From contig JANINJ010000107.1 of NCBI GenBank assembly GCA_024508855.1, positions 372,001 through 436,000 on the forward strand: 64,000 nt of DNA. The letters are read 5' to 3'. The stretch's first letter is position 1. Each line of letters begins with the position of its first letter. Both the position numbers and the translations under genes were made by a program. Below the pieces are notes generated by a model. That model had not been told where the DNA came from and did not search any database. It worked only from the letters and a program-made list of their open reading frames with translations. This DNA comes from Xanthobacteraceae bacterium (GTDB lineage Bacteria; Pseudomonadota; Alphaproteobacteria; Rhizobiales; Xanthobacteraceae). Positions 26,829 through 37,353 of the stretch are shown here, one piece after another.

Positions 26829-27898
26829 TCGAATCTCGCTCCTTCGTCTTTCCGGGCATCCGCTCGCGGGTCGTGTTTGGATCCGGGACGCTCGCGCAGG
26901 TCGCGTCCGAAATGGAGCGTCTGGGGCGCCGGAACGCGCTCGTGCTGACCACGCCGCAGCAGCACGCGCAAGGTGAAGCGTTAACTGCTCGCATCGGCGG
27001 AGCCGCGAAGGCAACGGTCTTTCCGGGCGCGACCATGCACACGCCGGTGGACGTCACGCGTCGGGCAGTTGACGCTTTTAACGACAGCGGCGCCGATTGC
27101 GTGATTGCTCTCGGAGGCGGTTCATCCATCGGGTTGGGTAAGGCGATCGCGGTGCGAACCGGCGCCGATCAGATCGCAATTCCGACAACCTATGCCGGCT
27201 CCGAGATGACCGACATTCTCGGCGAGACCGAGAACGGCGAAAAAATCACGCGGCGCGACCCGGCTATCCTGCCCGAGACGGTGATCTATGACGTCGATCT
27301 GTCGATGACCCTGCCGAAGGGCATGACTATCTCGTCCGGCATGAATTCGATCGCTCACGCCGCGGAAGCTCTCTACGCGTCCGATCGCAATCCGATCCTG
27401 TCGATGATGGCGGCCGAGGCCATCAAGTCCTTTGCCGCCGCACTGCCTGCGATCGTCGCAAATCCAGCCGATCAGCAAGGTCGCGCCGCTGCGCTGTACG
27501 GCGCGTGGCTGAGCGGTGCGACGCTCGGCGGGACCTCGATGGCGCTGCATCACAAGCTCTGCCATACGCTCGGCGGCAGTTTCGATACACCGCATGCGGA
27601 GACCCACGCGATCCTGTTGCCGCATACGGTCGGCTTCAACGCGGAAGCGGTCGGCGATCTGCTGCAACCGATCTCGGATGCACTCGGCGGCGCGACGCCT
27701 GGAAAGGCGCTTCATCGCTTCGCAGTGCGATTCGATGCGCCGACGAAGCTCCAGGACATCGGCCTAAGCGAAGCCGACCTCGACCAGGCGGCAGCGATCG
27801 CCGTCAAGAGCCCGTATTTCAATCCACGTCCATTCGATCAAGCGGCGATCCGTGCGCTGTTGCAGGACGCATGGATGGGACGAGAACCGCCGGTCTAA
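26825..27898 (+). CDS. Maleylacetate reductase
   Basis: A 357-aa iron-containing alcohol-dehydrogenase-family enzyme that reduces maleylacetate to 3-oxoadipate with NAD(P)H. The cofactor motif GGGSSIGLGKAIA near residue 97 and the metal-binding region MNSIAHAAEALYA, ALHHKLCHTLGG with later TPHAETHA are characteristic. It links intradiol cleavage of hydroxyquinol (or chlorohydroquinone-type routes) to central metabolism. Its ATG overlaps the stop of the upstream intradiol-like gene. Confidence 0.9.
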   Translation: MIESRSFVFPGIRSRVVFGSGTLAQVASEMERLGRRNALVLTTPQQHAQGEALTARIGGAAKATVFPGATMHTPVDVTRRAVDAFNDSGADCVIALGGGSSIGLGKAIAVRTGADQIAIPTTYAGSEMTDILGETENGEKITRRDPAILPETVIYDVDLSMTLPKGMTISSGMNSIAHAAEALYASDRNPILSMMAAEAIKSFAAALPAIVANPADQQGRAAALYGAWLSGATLGGTSMALHHKLCHTLGGSFDTPHAETHAILLPHTVGFNAEAVGDLLQPISDALGGATPGKALHRFAVRFDAPTKLQDIGLSEADLDQAAAIAVKSPYFNPRPFDQAAIRALLQDAWMGREPPV

Positions 27899-27925
27899 AC
27901 CGGCGCAGGTAGGGAGGGAAGCAAA

Positions 27926-29206
27926 ATGATCACCAGACGAACATTACTGAAATCGACCGCCGCGGGCGGTCTGCTCGCCGCGACCGATGGACTCTTCAAA
28001 CCCGCTTTGGCTGCGGGCAAGGTCGCGAAGATCGGCTACGTCAGTCCGCAAAGCGGGCCGCTCGCCGCCTTCGCGGATGCGGACAAATTCATCATCGACG
28101 GCTTCCTCAATGCCGCGAAAGCAGCGGGGCTGCAGGTGCAGGTCGTTGTGAAGGACAGTCAGTCCAATCCCAATCGCGCGGCCGAAGTGGCGAAGGAACT
28201 GATCGTCAGCGACAAGGTGAACCTGATGCTCGTTGCTTCGACGCCGGAAACGACCAATCCGGTATCGACGACCTGCGAGTCCGAAGGCCTGCCGTGCATC
28301 TCGACGGTCGCGCCGTGGCAACCCTGGTTCATCGGCCAGCAGAGCAATCCGGGCGATCCCGCGTCGTGGAAGCCGTTCGGTTATGCCTATCATTTCTTCT
28401 GGGGCCTCGAAGACGTCATTAGCGTCTACACCAACATGTGGGCCCAGTTGTCGACCAACAAGCAGGTCGGCGGTCTCTTCCCCAATGACGGCGATGGAAA
28501 TGCATGGGGCGACGGCAAGGTCGGTTTCCCGCCGGTGTTGTCGGAGAAGGGCTATAAGCTCATCGATCCCGGCCGCTATCAGAACTTATCGGACGACTTT
28601 TCCGCACAGATCAATGCGTTCAAGTCTGGCAATGTCGAAGTCATCACCGGCGTGATGATCCCGCCTGATTTCACCACCTTCTGGAATCAGGCCAAGCAGA
28701 AGGGCTTCACGCCGAAGATCGCCTCCATCGGCAAGGCCCTGCTGTTTCCGCAAGCCGTGGAAGCGCTCGGCAAGCAGGGACATAACCTGTCTTCGGAAGT
28801 CTGGTGGACACCGAGCCATCCCTTCAAGTCTTCGCTGACTGGCGCGTCTTCCAAGGAACTCGCGGACGGCTTCACGGCGGCGACGAAACGACCGTGGACG
28901 CAGCCGATCGGCTTCGTGCACGCGTTGTTCGAGATCGCGGCGGATGTTCTTAAACGCGTCAACGATCCGACGGATGCGGACAAGGTAACGGCCGCGGTCG
29001 CGGCCACCAAACTCGACACCATCGTCGGCCCGATCGCCTGGAACGGCGCCAAGCTGCCGCCGTTTGCCGCGAAGAATATCTGCAAAACTCCGCTGGTCGG
29101 CGGTCAGTGGCGGCTGAAGGACAGCGGCGGCTACGATCTCGTCATCACCGATAACAAGACGGCGCCCAACATTCCGGCGGGAGGAAAGATGGAGCCGATC
29201 GTCTGA
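27926..29206 (+). CDS. HAAT-type ABC transporter substrate-binding protein with Tat signal
   Basis: A 426-aa periplasmic binding protein with an N-terminal twin-arginine signal (ITRRTLLKSTAAGG, cleavage near ALAAG). The IGYVSPQSGPLAAFADADKF region opens a Leu/Ile/Val-type binding fold. It is directly followed by all four Liv-type components, so this is the dedicated receptor of that importer. The substrate is probably the aromatic compound degraded by the operon, not an amino acid (inference). Confidence 0.9.
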   Translation: MITRRTLLKSTAAGGLLAATDGLFKPALAAGKVAKIGYVSPQSGPLAAFADADKFIIDGFLNAAKAAGLQVQVVVKDSQSNPNRAAEVAKELIVSDKVNLMLVASTPETTNPVSTTCESEGLPCISTVAPWQPWFIGQQSNPGDPASWKPFGYAYHFFWGLEDVISVYTNMWAQLSTNKQVGGLFPNDGDGNAWGDGKVGFPPVLSEKGYKLIDPGRYQNLSDDFSAQINAFKSGNVEVITGVMIPPDFTTFWNQAKQKGFTPKIASIGKALLFPQAVEALGKQGHNLSSEVWWTPSHPFKSSLTGASSKELADGFTAATKRPWTQPIGFVHALFEIAADVLKRVNDPTDADKVTAAVAATKLDTIVGPIAWNGAKLPPFAAKNICKTPLVGGQWRLKDSGGYDLVITDNKTAPNIPAGGKMEPIV

Positions 29207-29268
29207 TCACCTGACCGACAAACGATCCACGCTTCACCCATCCACGCCGATCAGGCGGAGCATTTCAC

Positions 29269-29987
29269 GTGCCCATCCTTGAACTGGACCATGTCGTGAA
29301 AAGTTTCGGCTCGCTGAAGGTCACCGACGACGTGACCTTCAGCGTCGAGCCGGGCGAGGCGCTTGGCATTATCGGTCCGAACGGGGCCGGCAAATCCACG
29401 CTCTTCAATCTGATTACCGGAAATGTCCGCGTCGATGCCGGCCGCGTCTCTTTCGACGGAGCCGACGTGACGCGCATGCAGCCGATGAAACGCTGTTACG
29501 CCGGCGTCGGGCGGACGTTCCAGATTCCGCAGCCATTCGAGAAGCTCACCGTCTTCGAGAACCTCGTGGTGGCCGCATCCATGGGATCCCGGAAAGCGGA
29601 ATCTGAAGTCACCGATCGCTGCGCGGAGATTCTCGTCAACACTGGTCTCATCGAACGCGCCAATGCGCTCGCCGGCGGCCTCGGTCTCTTGCAGCGGAAG
29701 CGGCTCGAACTGGCTCGCGCGCTCGCCACCGATCCGAAACTGCTGTTGCTCGACGAAATCGCCGGTGGGTTGACCGAGGCGGAATGCAAATCGCTGATCG
29801 AGACGATCCGCGCCATCCACGCTTCGGGCATCACGATCGTCTGGATCGAGCACGTGCTTCACGCGCTGAACGCGGTCGTGCAGCGGTTGCTCGTCCTCAA
29901 CTTCGGCAAGATCGTCGATATCGGTACGCCCGAGGACATGATGGCCTCCAGCGCCGTGCGTGAAATCTATCTGGGGATCGAAGTCTG

Positions 29988-29988
<1 letters not shown>
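29269..29988 (+). CDS. LivG-like ABC transporter ATP-binding protein
   Basis: A 239-aa HAAT importer ATPase. Walker A is GPNGAGKST, the Walker B region reads LLLLDEIAGGLTEAE, and the LivG-type stretch GVGRTFQIPQPF is present. The signature loop is atypical (AGGLGLLQRKRLELARAL instead of LSGGQQ), which is common in this subfamily. It starts with GTG. It overlaps the following livF-like gene by one base. Confidence 0.9.
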
Positions 29989-30691
<703 letters not shown>

Positions 30692-30695
<4 letters not shown>

Positions 30696-31555
30696 ATTGG
30701 GCGGATACCATTCTTCAGGGCATCCTGCTCGGTGGGCTGTATGCACTCTTCGCCGCAGGATTGTCGCTCGTCTTCGGCATCATGCGGCTCGTCAATCTGG
30801 CGCATGGCGACCTGATCGTGCTCGCGGCCTATCTGATCCTCGTGCTCGTCGATACGCTCCATCTGAATCCGTTCGTCGCACTGGTGATCGCGATGCCAAT
30901 CATGTTCGGCATCGGATGGCTGCTGCAGACCTACGTCCTCAATCGCACCCTCGGGCCGGATATCCTGCCGCCGCTGCTCGTCACATTCGGCCTGTCGGTC
31001 GTTCTTCAGAACGGTCTGTTGCAGGCGTATTCGGCGGACAACCGCCGCATCCCTTCCGGATATCTCGATACAGCGTCGATCTCGATCGGCTCCTTGCACG
31101 TCGGCGTCATGCCGCTGCTCACCTTCGTGTCGGCGGTGGCGGTGATCCTGATCCTGAATCGTCTGCTGTACGCCACCGAACTCGGCCGCGCCTTCCGGGC
31201 GACATCGGACGACGCCGTCACCGCGGGCCTCATGGGCATCCAGCCGCATCGCACCTTTGCGATCGCGACCGGCATCGCCATGACGATCGTGGCCGTTTCC
31301 GCACTTTATCTCGGCACGCGGTCGAACTTTGACCCGACCATCGGACCAGCGCGTCTGATCTACGCGTTCGAGGCGGTGATCATGGGTGGCCTGGGATCTC
31401 TGTGGGGCACCTTGATCGGCGGCATCATTCTCGGCATGGCGCAGACCATCGGCGGCGCCATCAACCCTGAATGGCAGATCCTCGCCGGACACATCGCCTT
31501 CGTGCTGGTCCTGTTGTTTCGTCCGCGCGGCTTCTTCCCGCGCGCAGTGGATTAG
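30692..31555 (+). CDS. LivH-like ABC transporter permease
   Basis: A 287-aa inner-membrane permease of the branched-chain-amino-acid type with about eight hydrophobic helices. The opening segment LLGGLYALFAAGLSLVFGIM and RLVNLAHGD are typical of LivH, and the conserved ATPase-contact region AFRATSDDAVTAGLMGI lies near residue 170. It pairs with the LivM-like protein encoded 9 nt downstream. Confidence 0.92.
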
Positions 31556-31563
31556 AGGCGGAC

Positions 31564-32625
31564 ATGGACGGGCAAACCACGATCTGGCGCGTCGAAACGA
31601 AAACCAGGGCCTCGACCGCGTTCGCGATCCTCGCCATGCTGGCGATCATCGCCGGCCTCGGGGCGCCGATCTATCTTCCGCGCGCCACGCTGCAGGATCT
31701 GTTTTTCATTTTGACGATGCTGGCGCTCGCGCAAAGCTGGAATCTTCTGGCCGGATATGCGGGGCTGGTGTCGGTCGGCCAGCAGGCCTTCGTCGGTCTC
31801 GGCGCGTATGTCATGTTCGCCGGCGTCGTTTTGCTGAAGCTCGATCCGCTGGTTGCGATCCTGCTCGGCGGCATCGCGGCCGCATTGCTCGCTATTCCCG
31901 CCGGCATCTTCGCCTTCCGGCTTCAAGGCGCTTACTTCGCGATCGGCACCTGGGTGATCGCCGAAATCGTGCGGCTGCTCGTGGCGCAATGGAAGATGCT
32001 GGGCGGCGGCACCGGCACGTCGCTGCCCGCATCGGCCACGCGCCACATGCAGGGCGTCGATCTGGCGCATCGCCTGTTTGGCTTCCGCCCCGCGCAGGCG
32101 GTCGATGTGATCTGCTATTGGCTCGCGCTCCTGCTCGCGGTCGCCACCATTTTCATGGTCTACCGGCTGCTTCGGTCGCGTCACGGTCTCGCGCTCGCCT
32201 CGGTGCGTGACAATCAGGAGGCCGCGCGCGCGGTCGGCGTCGATGCGCGCCGCCTGAAAGCGCTGGTCTATTTGGCAAGCGCACTCGTGACCGGCCTCGT
32301 CGGCGCGCTAATCTATGTGCAGAAAGCGCGCATTTCGCCCGACGCTGCTTTCTCCGTCACCGACTGGACCGCCTACGTCATCTTCATCGTGGTGATCGGC
32401 GGCATCGGTACCATCGAAGGGCCGATCGTCGGCGTGCTGGTGTTCTTCGCCTTGCAGAAACTGTTGGCCGATTTCGGCTCGATCTACCTGATGGTGCTCG
32501 GCTTGATCGGCATCGTCATCATGCTGTTCGCACCGCAGGGATTATGGGGCCTGTTCGCAAGCCGCACCGGCATTCAACTTCTACCCGTCCGACGCCTTTT
32601 GCGCGGCGGTCCCATCAAGAACTGA
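31564..32625 (+). CDS. LivM-like ABC transporter permease
   Basis: The second permease of the importer, 353 aa, with about nine to ten membrane segments. The LivM features LAQSWNLLAGYAGLVSVGQQ and the ATPase contact loop ALASVRDNQEAARAVGVD are clear. The frame opens earlier inside livH, but the ATG at 31564 with an AGAGGCGG site gives the right N-terminus. The monooxygenase gene follows after 19 nt. Confidence 0.92.
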   Translation: MDGQTTIWRVETKTRASTAFAILAMLAIIAGLGAPIYLPRATLQDLFFILTMLALAQSWNLLAGYAGLVSVGQQAFVGLGAYVMFAGVVLLKLDPLVAILLGGIAAALLAIPAGIFAFRLQGAYFAIGTWVIAEIVRLLVAQWKMLGGGTGTSLPASATRHMQGVDLAHRLFGFRPAQAVDVICYWLALLLAVATIFMVYRLLRSRHGLALASVRDNQEAARAVGVDARRLKALVYLASALVTGLVGALIYVQKARISPDAAFSVTDWTAYVIFIVVIGGIGTIEGPIVGVLVFFALQKLLADFGSIYLMVLGLIGIVIMLFAPQGLWGLFASRTGIQLLPVRRLLRGGPIKN

Positions 32626-32644
32626 CATCTGAGAGGAGGGCCCG

Positions 32645-34399
32645 ATGGCCGACATCACGACCGACGTTCTCGTTATCGGCACAGGCCCCGCGGGGGCTGC
32701 CGCCGCCGCGTTGTTGTCCACCTACGGCGTTGAGACCATGGTGGTCAATCGCTACCGATGGCTGGCCAACACGCCGCGCGCGCATATCACCAATCAGCGC
32801 ACGATGGAGGTGTTGCGCGACCTTGGACGCGACGTGGAGGACGAAGCGTACATGTTCGCCTCGCATCAAGATCTGATGGGCGAGAATGTGTTCTGCACGT
32901 CGCTCGTCGGCGAGGAAATCGGCCGATTGAAGACCTGGGGGACTCATCCGTTGTCGCGCGCCGAGCATCTGCTGTCGTCCCCGACCAAGATGAACGATTT
33001 GCCGCAGACCTTCATGGAGCCGTTACTGTTCAAGACCGCATGCTCGCGTGGGGCTCAGGCGCGAATGTCGACGGAATACGAAAGCCACGTTCAGGATGAA
33101 GAGGGCGTCACCACGACGCTGCTTGATCGATTGACCGGCAAGAAGCTCACCGTGCGTTCGAAGTATCTGCTCGGCGCCGACGGTGGAAACTCCCTGGTCG
33201 CCCAGCACGCCGACCTGCCTTTCGAGGGCAAAATGGGCGTTGGCGGCTCGATGAACATCCTGTTCAGGGCCGACCTGTCGCGCCACGTCGCGCATCGCCC
33301 ATCAGTACTCTATTGGGTCGTGCAGCCGGGGGCGGACGTCGGCGGAATCGGCATGGGTCTCGTCCGCATGGTTCGCCCGTGGAACGAGTGGCTCATCGTG
33401 TGGGGCTACGACATCGACCAACCGGCTCCCAAGGTCGACGAGGCTTTTGCCACCAAGGTGGCGCGCGATCTGGTCGGTGATCCGGAGCTCAAGATCGATC
33501 TGATGTCGGTTTCGACCTGGACGGTCAACAACATGTACGCGACCAAGGCGTCGAACGGGCGGGTCTTCTGCATGGGGGACGCCATTCACCGTCATCCGCC
33601 GTCCAACGGATTGGGATCGAACACGTCAATTCAGGATGCCTTCAATCTTGCCTGGAAGATCGCCTACGTCATCAAGGGACATGCCGGACCGAAGCTGTTG
33701 GACAGTTATACGCGTGAACGTGCGCCGATCGCCAAGCAGATTGTCACACGCGCCAACAAGTCCATCGATGAATTCGGTCCGATCTTCCAGGCCCTCGGAC
33801 TGCTGGATTCTATCGATCCGGTGAAGATGCAGCAGAACATGGACGCGCGTTGCGAGAGGACCGAGGATGCCGAGCGGCAGCGGGCGAAGATCCGCGAGAC
33901 GATTGCCAATAAGGTTTACGAGTTCGACGCGCATGGCGTTGAAATGAACCATCGCTACAAGTCCGAGGCGATCGTCACCGATGGGCAGAAAGAACCCGCC
34001 TTCGCGAGGGACCCCGAACTGCACTTCCAGCAGACGACATGGCCGGGCGCACGTCTGCCGCACGCATGGCTTTTCGCGAAGGACGGCGAGAAGATCTCGA
34101 CGCTTGATCTCGCGGGGCACGGCAGGTTTACGGTGTTGACCGGAATCGGCGGCGAGGCCTGGGTCGCAGCGGCAAAAAAAGTCGGCAAGGAGTTGGGCAT
34201 CGAGATCGATGCTCACGTCGTCGGACCGCGCCAGACCTGGCAGGACTTCACGGGGGACTGGGCGCGCGCACGAGACGTCAGGGATAGCGGCGTCGTGCTG
34301 ACGCGTCCGGATCAGCACGTCTGCTGGCGCCGCGAGATCGTGGCCGACGACCCTGCGGCCGAACTCCGTCGGGTATTCAAGCAAGTCTTGGCGAACTGA
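32645..34399 (+). CDS. FAD-dependent phenol-type monooxygenase (TfdB/resorcinol hydroxylase-like)
   Basis: A 584-aa group A flavoprotein hydroxylase of the phenol/2,4-dichlorophenol hydroxylase (TfdB, PheA) family, longer than salicylate hydroxylases because of a C-terminal thioredoxin-like domain. The dinucleotide fold VLVIGTGPAGAAAAA, the DG motif (LLGADGGNSLV) and the GD motif (FCMGDAIHRHPPSNGLGSN) are intact. With hydroxyquinol-type dioxygenases beside it, ortho-hydroxylation of a resorcinol or hydroxyphenol to hydroxyquinol is the likely reaction. AGAGGAGGG precedes the ATG. Confidence 0.9.
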   Translation: MADITTDVLVIGTGPAGAAAAALLSTYGVETMVVNRYRWLANTPRAHITNQRTMEVLRDLGRDVEDEAYMFASHQDLMGENVFCTSLVGEEIGRLKTWGTHPLSRAEHLLSSPTKMNDLPQTFMEPLLFKTACSRGAQARMSTEYESHVQDEEGVTTTLLDRLTGKKLTVRSKYLLGADGGNSLVAQHADLPFEGKMGVGGSMNILFRADLSRHVAHRPSVLYWVVQPGADVGGIGMGLVRMVRPWNEWLIVWGYDIDQPAPKVDEAFATKVARDLVGDPELKIDLMSVSTWTVNNMYATKASNGRVFCMGDAIHRHPPSNGLGSNTSIQDAFNLAWKIAYVIKGHAGPKLLDSYTRERAPIAKQIVTRANKSIDEFGPIFQALGLLDSIDPVKMQQNMDARCERTEDAERQRAKIRETIANKVYEFDAHGVEMNHRYKSEAIVTDGQKEPAFARDPELHFQQTTWPGARLPHAWLFAKDGEKISTLDLAGHGRFTVLTGIGGEAWVAAAKKVGKELGIEIDAHVVGPRQTWQDFTGDWARARDVRDSGVVLTRPDQHVCWRREIVADDPAAELRRVFKQVLAN

Positions 34400-34419
34400 A
34401 GCGACGACGGGAACGGATC

Positions 34420-35316
34420 ATGGAAGACCACGAGAAGGGCTATTTCGCCGAGAAGGATTCGGCCGACGTTGTGATCGGGCGCAATAAGGATGCCAAGGAT
34501 CAGCGTCTGAAGGAGGTGATGACCGTCATCATCCGCAAACTGCACGAAGCCGTGAAGGAAATCGAGCCCACGCAGAAGGAATGGTTGGACGCCATCATGT
34601 TCCTGACGCGAACCGGCCAGATGTGCACCGACTGGCGGCAGGAGTTCATCCTGCTATCGGATACGCTTGGTGTTTCGATGCTGGTGGATGCAATCAATCA
34701 CCGGAAGCCGGACGCAGCCTCCGAGAGTACGGTGCTTGGTCCGTTCTATGTCGAGGATGCGCCCGAGTTACCGCTCGGCACCAACATCTGTCTCGACCGC
34801 AAGGGACAGGACATGGTGATCTCCGGTGTCGTGCGCGATACGTCCGGGCGCCCCATATCAAACGTGAAGCTCGACGTCTGGCAGACCAATGACGATGGAT
34901 TTTACGACGTCCAGCAGAAGGGCTTGCAGCCGGATTTCAATCTGCGCGGCGTTTTCCGGACAGACAACACCGGAAACTATTGGTTCCGCGCTGTAAAACC
35001 TCGCTTCTATCCGATCCCCGATGACGGTCCCGTCGGCCAGCTTTTGACAAAACTCGGCCGGCACCCATACCGGCCGGCGCATTTGCATTTCATCATCTCG
35101 GCTGACGGCTTCGAAACGCTCACGACCCATATCTTCGATCCGGACGACCCATACATCGATTCAGACGCGGTGTTCGGCGTGAAGAAGAGCTTGCTCGCGA
35201 AGTTCGTCTGGATGGACGATCCAAAGCGAGCCGAGCAGTTGGACTTTGGCAACCCATTCTGGGAAACGAAATTCGACTTCGTCCTCGCGCCGACCCGAGA
35301 CGGCGGCTCACACTGA
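34420..35316 (+). CDS. Intradiol ring-cleavage dioxygenase 3 (hydroxyquinol 1,2-dioxygenase-like)
   Basis: A 298-aa intradiol dioxygenase closing the operon. All iron ligands are present: Y162 (GFYDVQ), Y197 (RFYPIP), H221 and H223 (RPAHLHF). The N-terminal domain (TVIIRKLHEAVKEIEPTQKEW) is that of hydroxyquinol/catechol 1,2-dioxygenases. Being next to the phenol-type hydroxylase, it is the best candidate for the main ring-opening enzyme of this operon. It is convergent with the LtrA gene. Confidence 0.92.
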   Translation: MEDHEKGYFAEKDSADVVIGRNKDAKDQRLKEVMTVIIRKLHEAVKEIEPTQKEWLDAIMFLTRTGQMCTDWRQEFILLSDTLGVSMLVDAINHRKPDAASESTVLGPFYVEDAPELPLGTNICLDRKGQDMVISGVVRDTSGRPISNVKLDVWQTNDDGFYDVQQKGLQPDFNLRGVFRTDNTGNYWFRAVKPRFYPIPDDGPVGQLLTKLGRHPYRPAHLHFIISADGFETLTTHIFDPDDPYIDSDAVFGVKKSLLAKFVWMDDPKRAEQLDFGNPFWETKFDFVLAPTRDGGSH

Positions 35317-35379
35317 GCGAGGCAAAGTGCCGTCCGGAAATTTCATCGAAGCGCGAAACATCTCCGTCGCGGCTTGTCT

Positions 35380-36576
35380 TCAGATCTCGCTGTTGCGATG
35401 GTTCGCCGAATACACACGCCTTCGAGCCATCACCGCGCAGACCAACAGGCCTGTGATCCATTCCAACGGATGGCTCGATAGAGCGCTGCAAGCGAGGATC
35501 AGCGTCGCGGCCACCAGAAGCAGCCAATGCTGGGATCCGCGCCAGGAAGCACGATCGCGGGCCAACCAAAGTGCTACAAGATAAAGCGCGATCGGAACGC
35601 CAATAGCGAGGGCGACACCCTGCGTTGAGGTCGATGAGCGTTCGCGAGCCACGGAGAGCGTGACGGAAAATCCCGCAGCGGTCGCCGCGCCGGCTGCAAA
35701 CAACACATAGTGACCGTAGGCCCACGTTAGTACGGTGCTGAGCTTGCGATTGAGTAACTGCTCGTTGCGATCGAAATAGAGCCCCCACATCGAGAACGCG
35801 ATGAGGAAACACAGTCCTGCCAGCTGGAAGTGGCGCGGATCCGGCACCCGCGAGTCGGCGATGATCATTGCAATCGCCGCGAAACATTCGCCCAGCACAA
35901 TAATATTGAACATGTTGTAGCGGTCGATGATGTGACCGTGGTGCCAGTTGGCGGTGGTCTTCCGCTCCGCCAGCACCGGAATCGCCAACTCACCTGCCGC
36001 GCCGAGCGCAAACAACGGAAAGTAGAGTGCGGCCTGTGGAGGAAAATTCAGGATCAGTGCATACCAATAGAGTTGCATGGTGGCGATCGCGCCCGCATAG
36101 CGGAGCGCGGTGGCGCGCCCATCCTGATCACCGTGCGCCGCGCCCAACCACAGCGCGATCATGCCAAGGCGCATGATGGTAAAGCCGACAAGGCCAAGCC
36201 AGATCGGCTGAACGCCGTCGGCGTCCTGAATCCCTGCGGCAAGCGTCAGCGATCCGAAGATGATGACCATCGATAACGCACGAAACGGCCGCGACTTGTC
36301 ATCGTAACCTGACGCGAACCACGTGTAGTTCATCCACGCCAGCCAGGCCATGAAGAAGTTGCAGGAAAATCTGATTGCTCCGAGTGTGAGATGCCCACCG
36401 CTGACATCCTGCGCCAATCCGTGCGCCGCCGCGCTCACCGCCACGACAGTCGCGAGGTCGAACATCAATTCGAGCGAGGTCGACCCGCGATTGGCTTCGT
36501 CGCGGGCACGCGGCATCAGTCGAAAATAGGCAATCCGAGCCAAGGCGATCCGAAGCTCCTCGTGAATTGCCGACAT
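35380..36576 (-). CDS. Low-temperature-requirement protein A (LtrA) family membrane protein
   Basis: A 398-aa polytopic membrane protein of the LtrA family. The signature SLELMFDLATVVAVSAAAH near residue 33 and the motif IIDRYNMFNIIVLGECF near residue 220 are clear, with about eleven to twelve hydrophobic segments. The biochemical function of the family is unknown. It is the last gene of a long minus-strand run that begins at the esterase near 44.6 kb. Confidence 0.85.
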   Translation of the reverse strand: MSAIHEELRIALARIAYFRLMPRARDEANRGSTSLELMFDLATVVAVSAAAHGLAQDVSGGHLTLGAIRFSCNFFMAWLAWMNYTWFASGYDDKSRPFRALSMVIIFGSLTLAAGIQDADGVQPIWLGLVGFTIMRLGMIALWLGAAHGDQDGRATALRYAGAIATMQLYWYALILNFPPQAALYFPLFALGAAGELAIPVLAERKTTANWHHGHIIDRYNMFNIIVLGECFAAIAMIIADSRVPDPRHFQLAGLCFLIAFSMWGLYFDRNEQLLNRKLSTVLTWAYGHYVLFAAGAATAAGFSVTLSVARERSSTSTQGVALAIGVPIALYLVALWLARDRASWRGSQHWLLLVAATLILACSALSSHPLEWITGLLVCAVMARRRVYSANHRNSEI

Positions 36577-36617
36577 CGCTCGCGAGGCCGGCGTGATGCC
36601 GGAGCGCCTCCAGTTGG

Positions 36618-37292
36618 CTATGCCGACGTCGACGTCGTCTCAGGGGAATAGAAGACAGCGATCAGGAACAGAAGCGCGGCAGGCAAAAGCATACCGGCGA
36701 CACCAACGGTTGTTTGCGCGAAGGCGCCGGCGCCACATCCCGCAACAAAGCCTACGACAAGGATGATCGCTGTCAGTGATTGCCCCCATTCCTTGGCGCT
36801 CTCCCTATAACCGATCACACGACGCGCCGCGGCAACGGCAAGGCCGGCAATATTGCCTGTCATCAGCGAGAATGGCGGACCGAGCCGAGGATCGAGGCGT
36901 TCGATCGCCGTCAGCATCCCCATTGCAACCACGGCGAACAGCGCGCAGGCGGTGTCCGGACCCGCCTTGCTAATTGTAAGACCGGCGGAGACCGTGAAAG
37001 CACAGGCGGCGAGAATGAGTGCCCAAAAGGTAGCGCGTTCGAGCGGCTTGATCCACGCGACCATGATCGCCGCGAGGCCGGCACCAAGCATGAAGAGTGG
37101 GAAGGTCATGATCTGGAGACCACGCAAGCCGCCCTTCGCGTGACCGACGAGGCCCAATCCAATGAGAATGACATTGCCGGTCACCAGACCGACAAACAAT
37201 CCGCCAAGATGGATGAAGAACAACGCGTCCGCGAAGCCGGAAATGAACGCCAGCACCAACGAATTGCCCTTACCGCGAAACTGCTTCGGCAT
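36618..37292 (-). CDS. DUF1275 (YoaK-like) membrane protein, copy A
   Basis: A 224-aa membrane protein of the DUF1275/YoaK family with about six hydrophobic helices. The N-terminal family motif is visible in FISGFADALFFIHLGGLFVGLVTGN and the second conserved region is PPFSLMTGN. The family has no firm function. A paralogue (38319-39005) lies on the other side of the pirin gene. Confidence 0.82.
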   Translation of the reverse strand: MPKQFRGKGNSLVLAFISGFADALFFIHLGGLFVGLVTGNVILIGLGLVGHAKGGLRGLQIMTFPLFMLGAGLAAIMVAWIKPLERATFWALILAACAFTVSAGLTISKAGPDTACALFAVVAMGMLTAIERLDPRLGPPFSLMTGNIAGLAVAAARRVIGYRESAKEWGQSLTAIILVVGFVAGCGAGAFAQTTVGVAGMLLPAALLFLIAVFYSPETTSTSA

Positions 37293-37353
37293 GCCGCGCC
37301 ATCACCTTTCTTTTGAACCATGCGCCAACTCGGGGCACGATATCGATCAGCTT

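Noticed and set aside
28586-28921. Long antisense open frames within the Liv operon and other genes
   Set aside because: They are shadows of high-GC coding DNA; the sense frames have complete family motifs.
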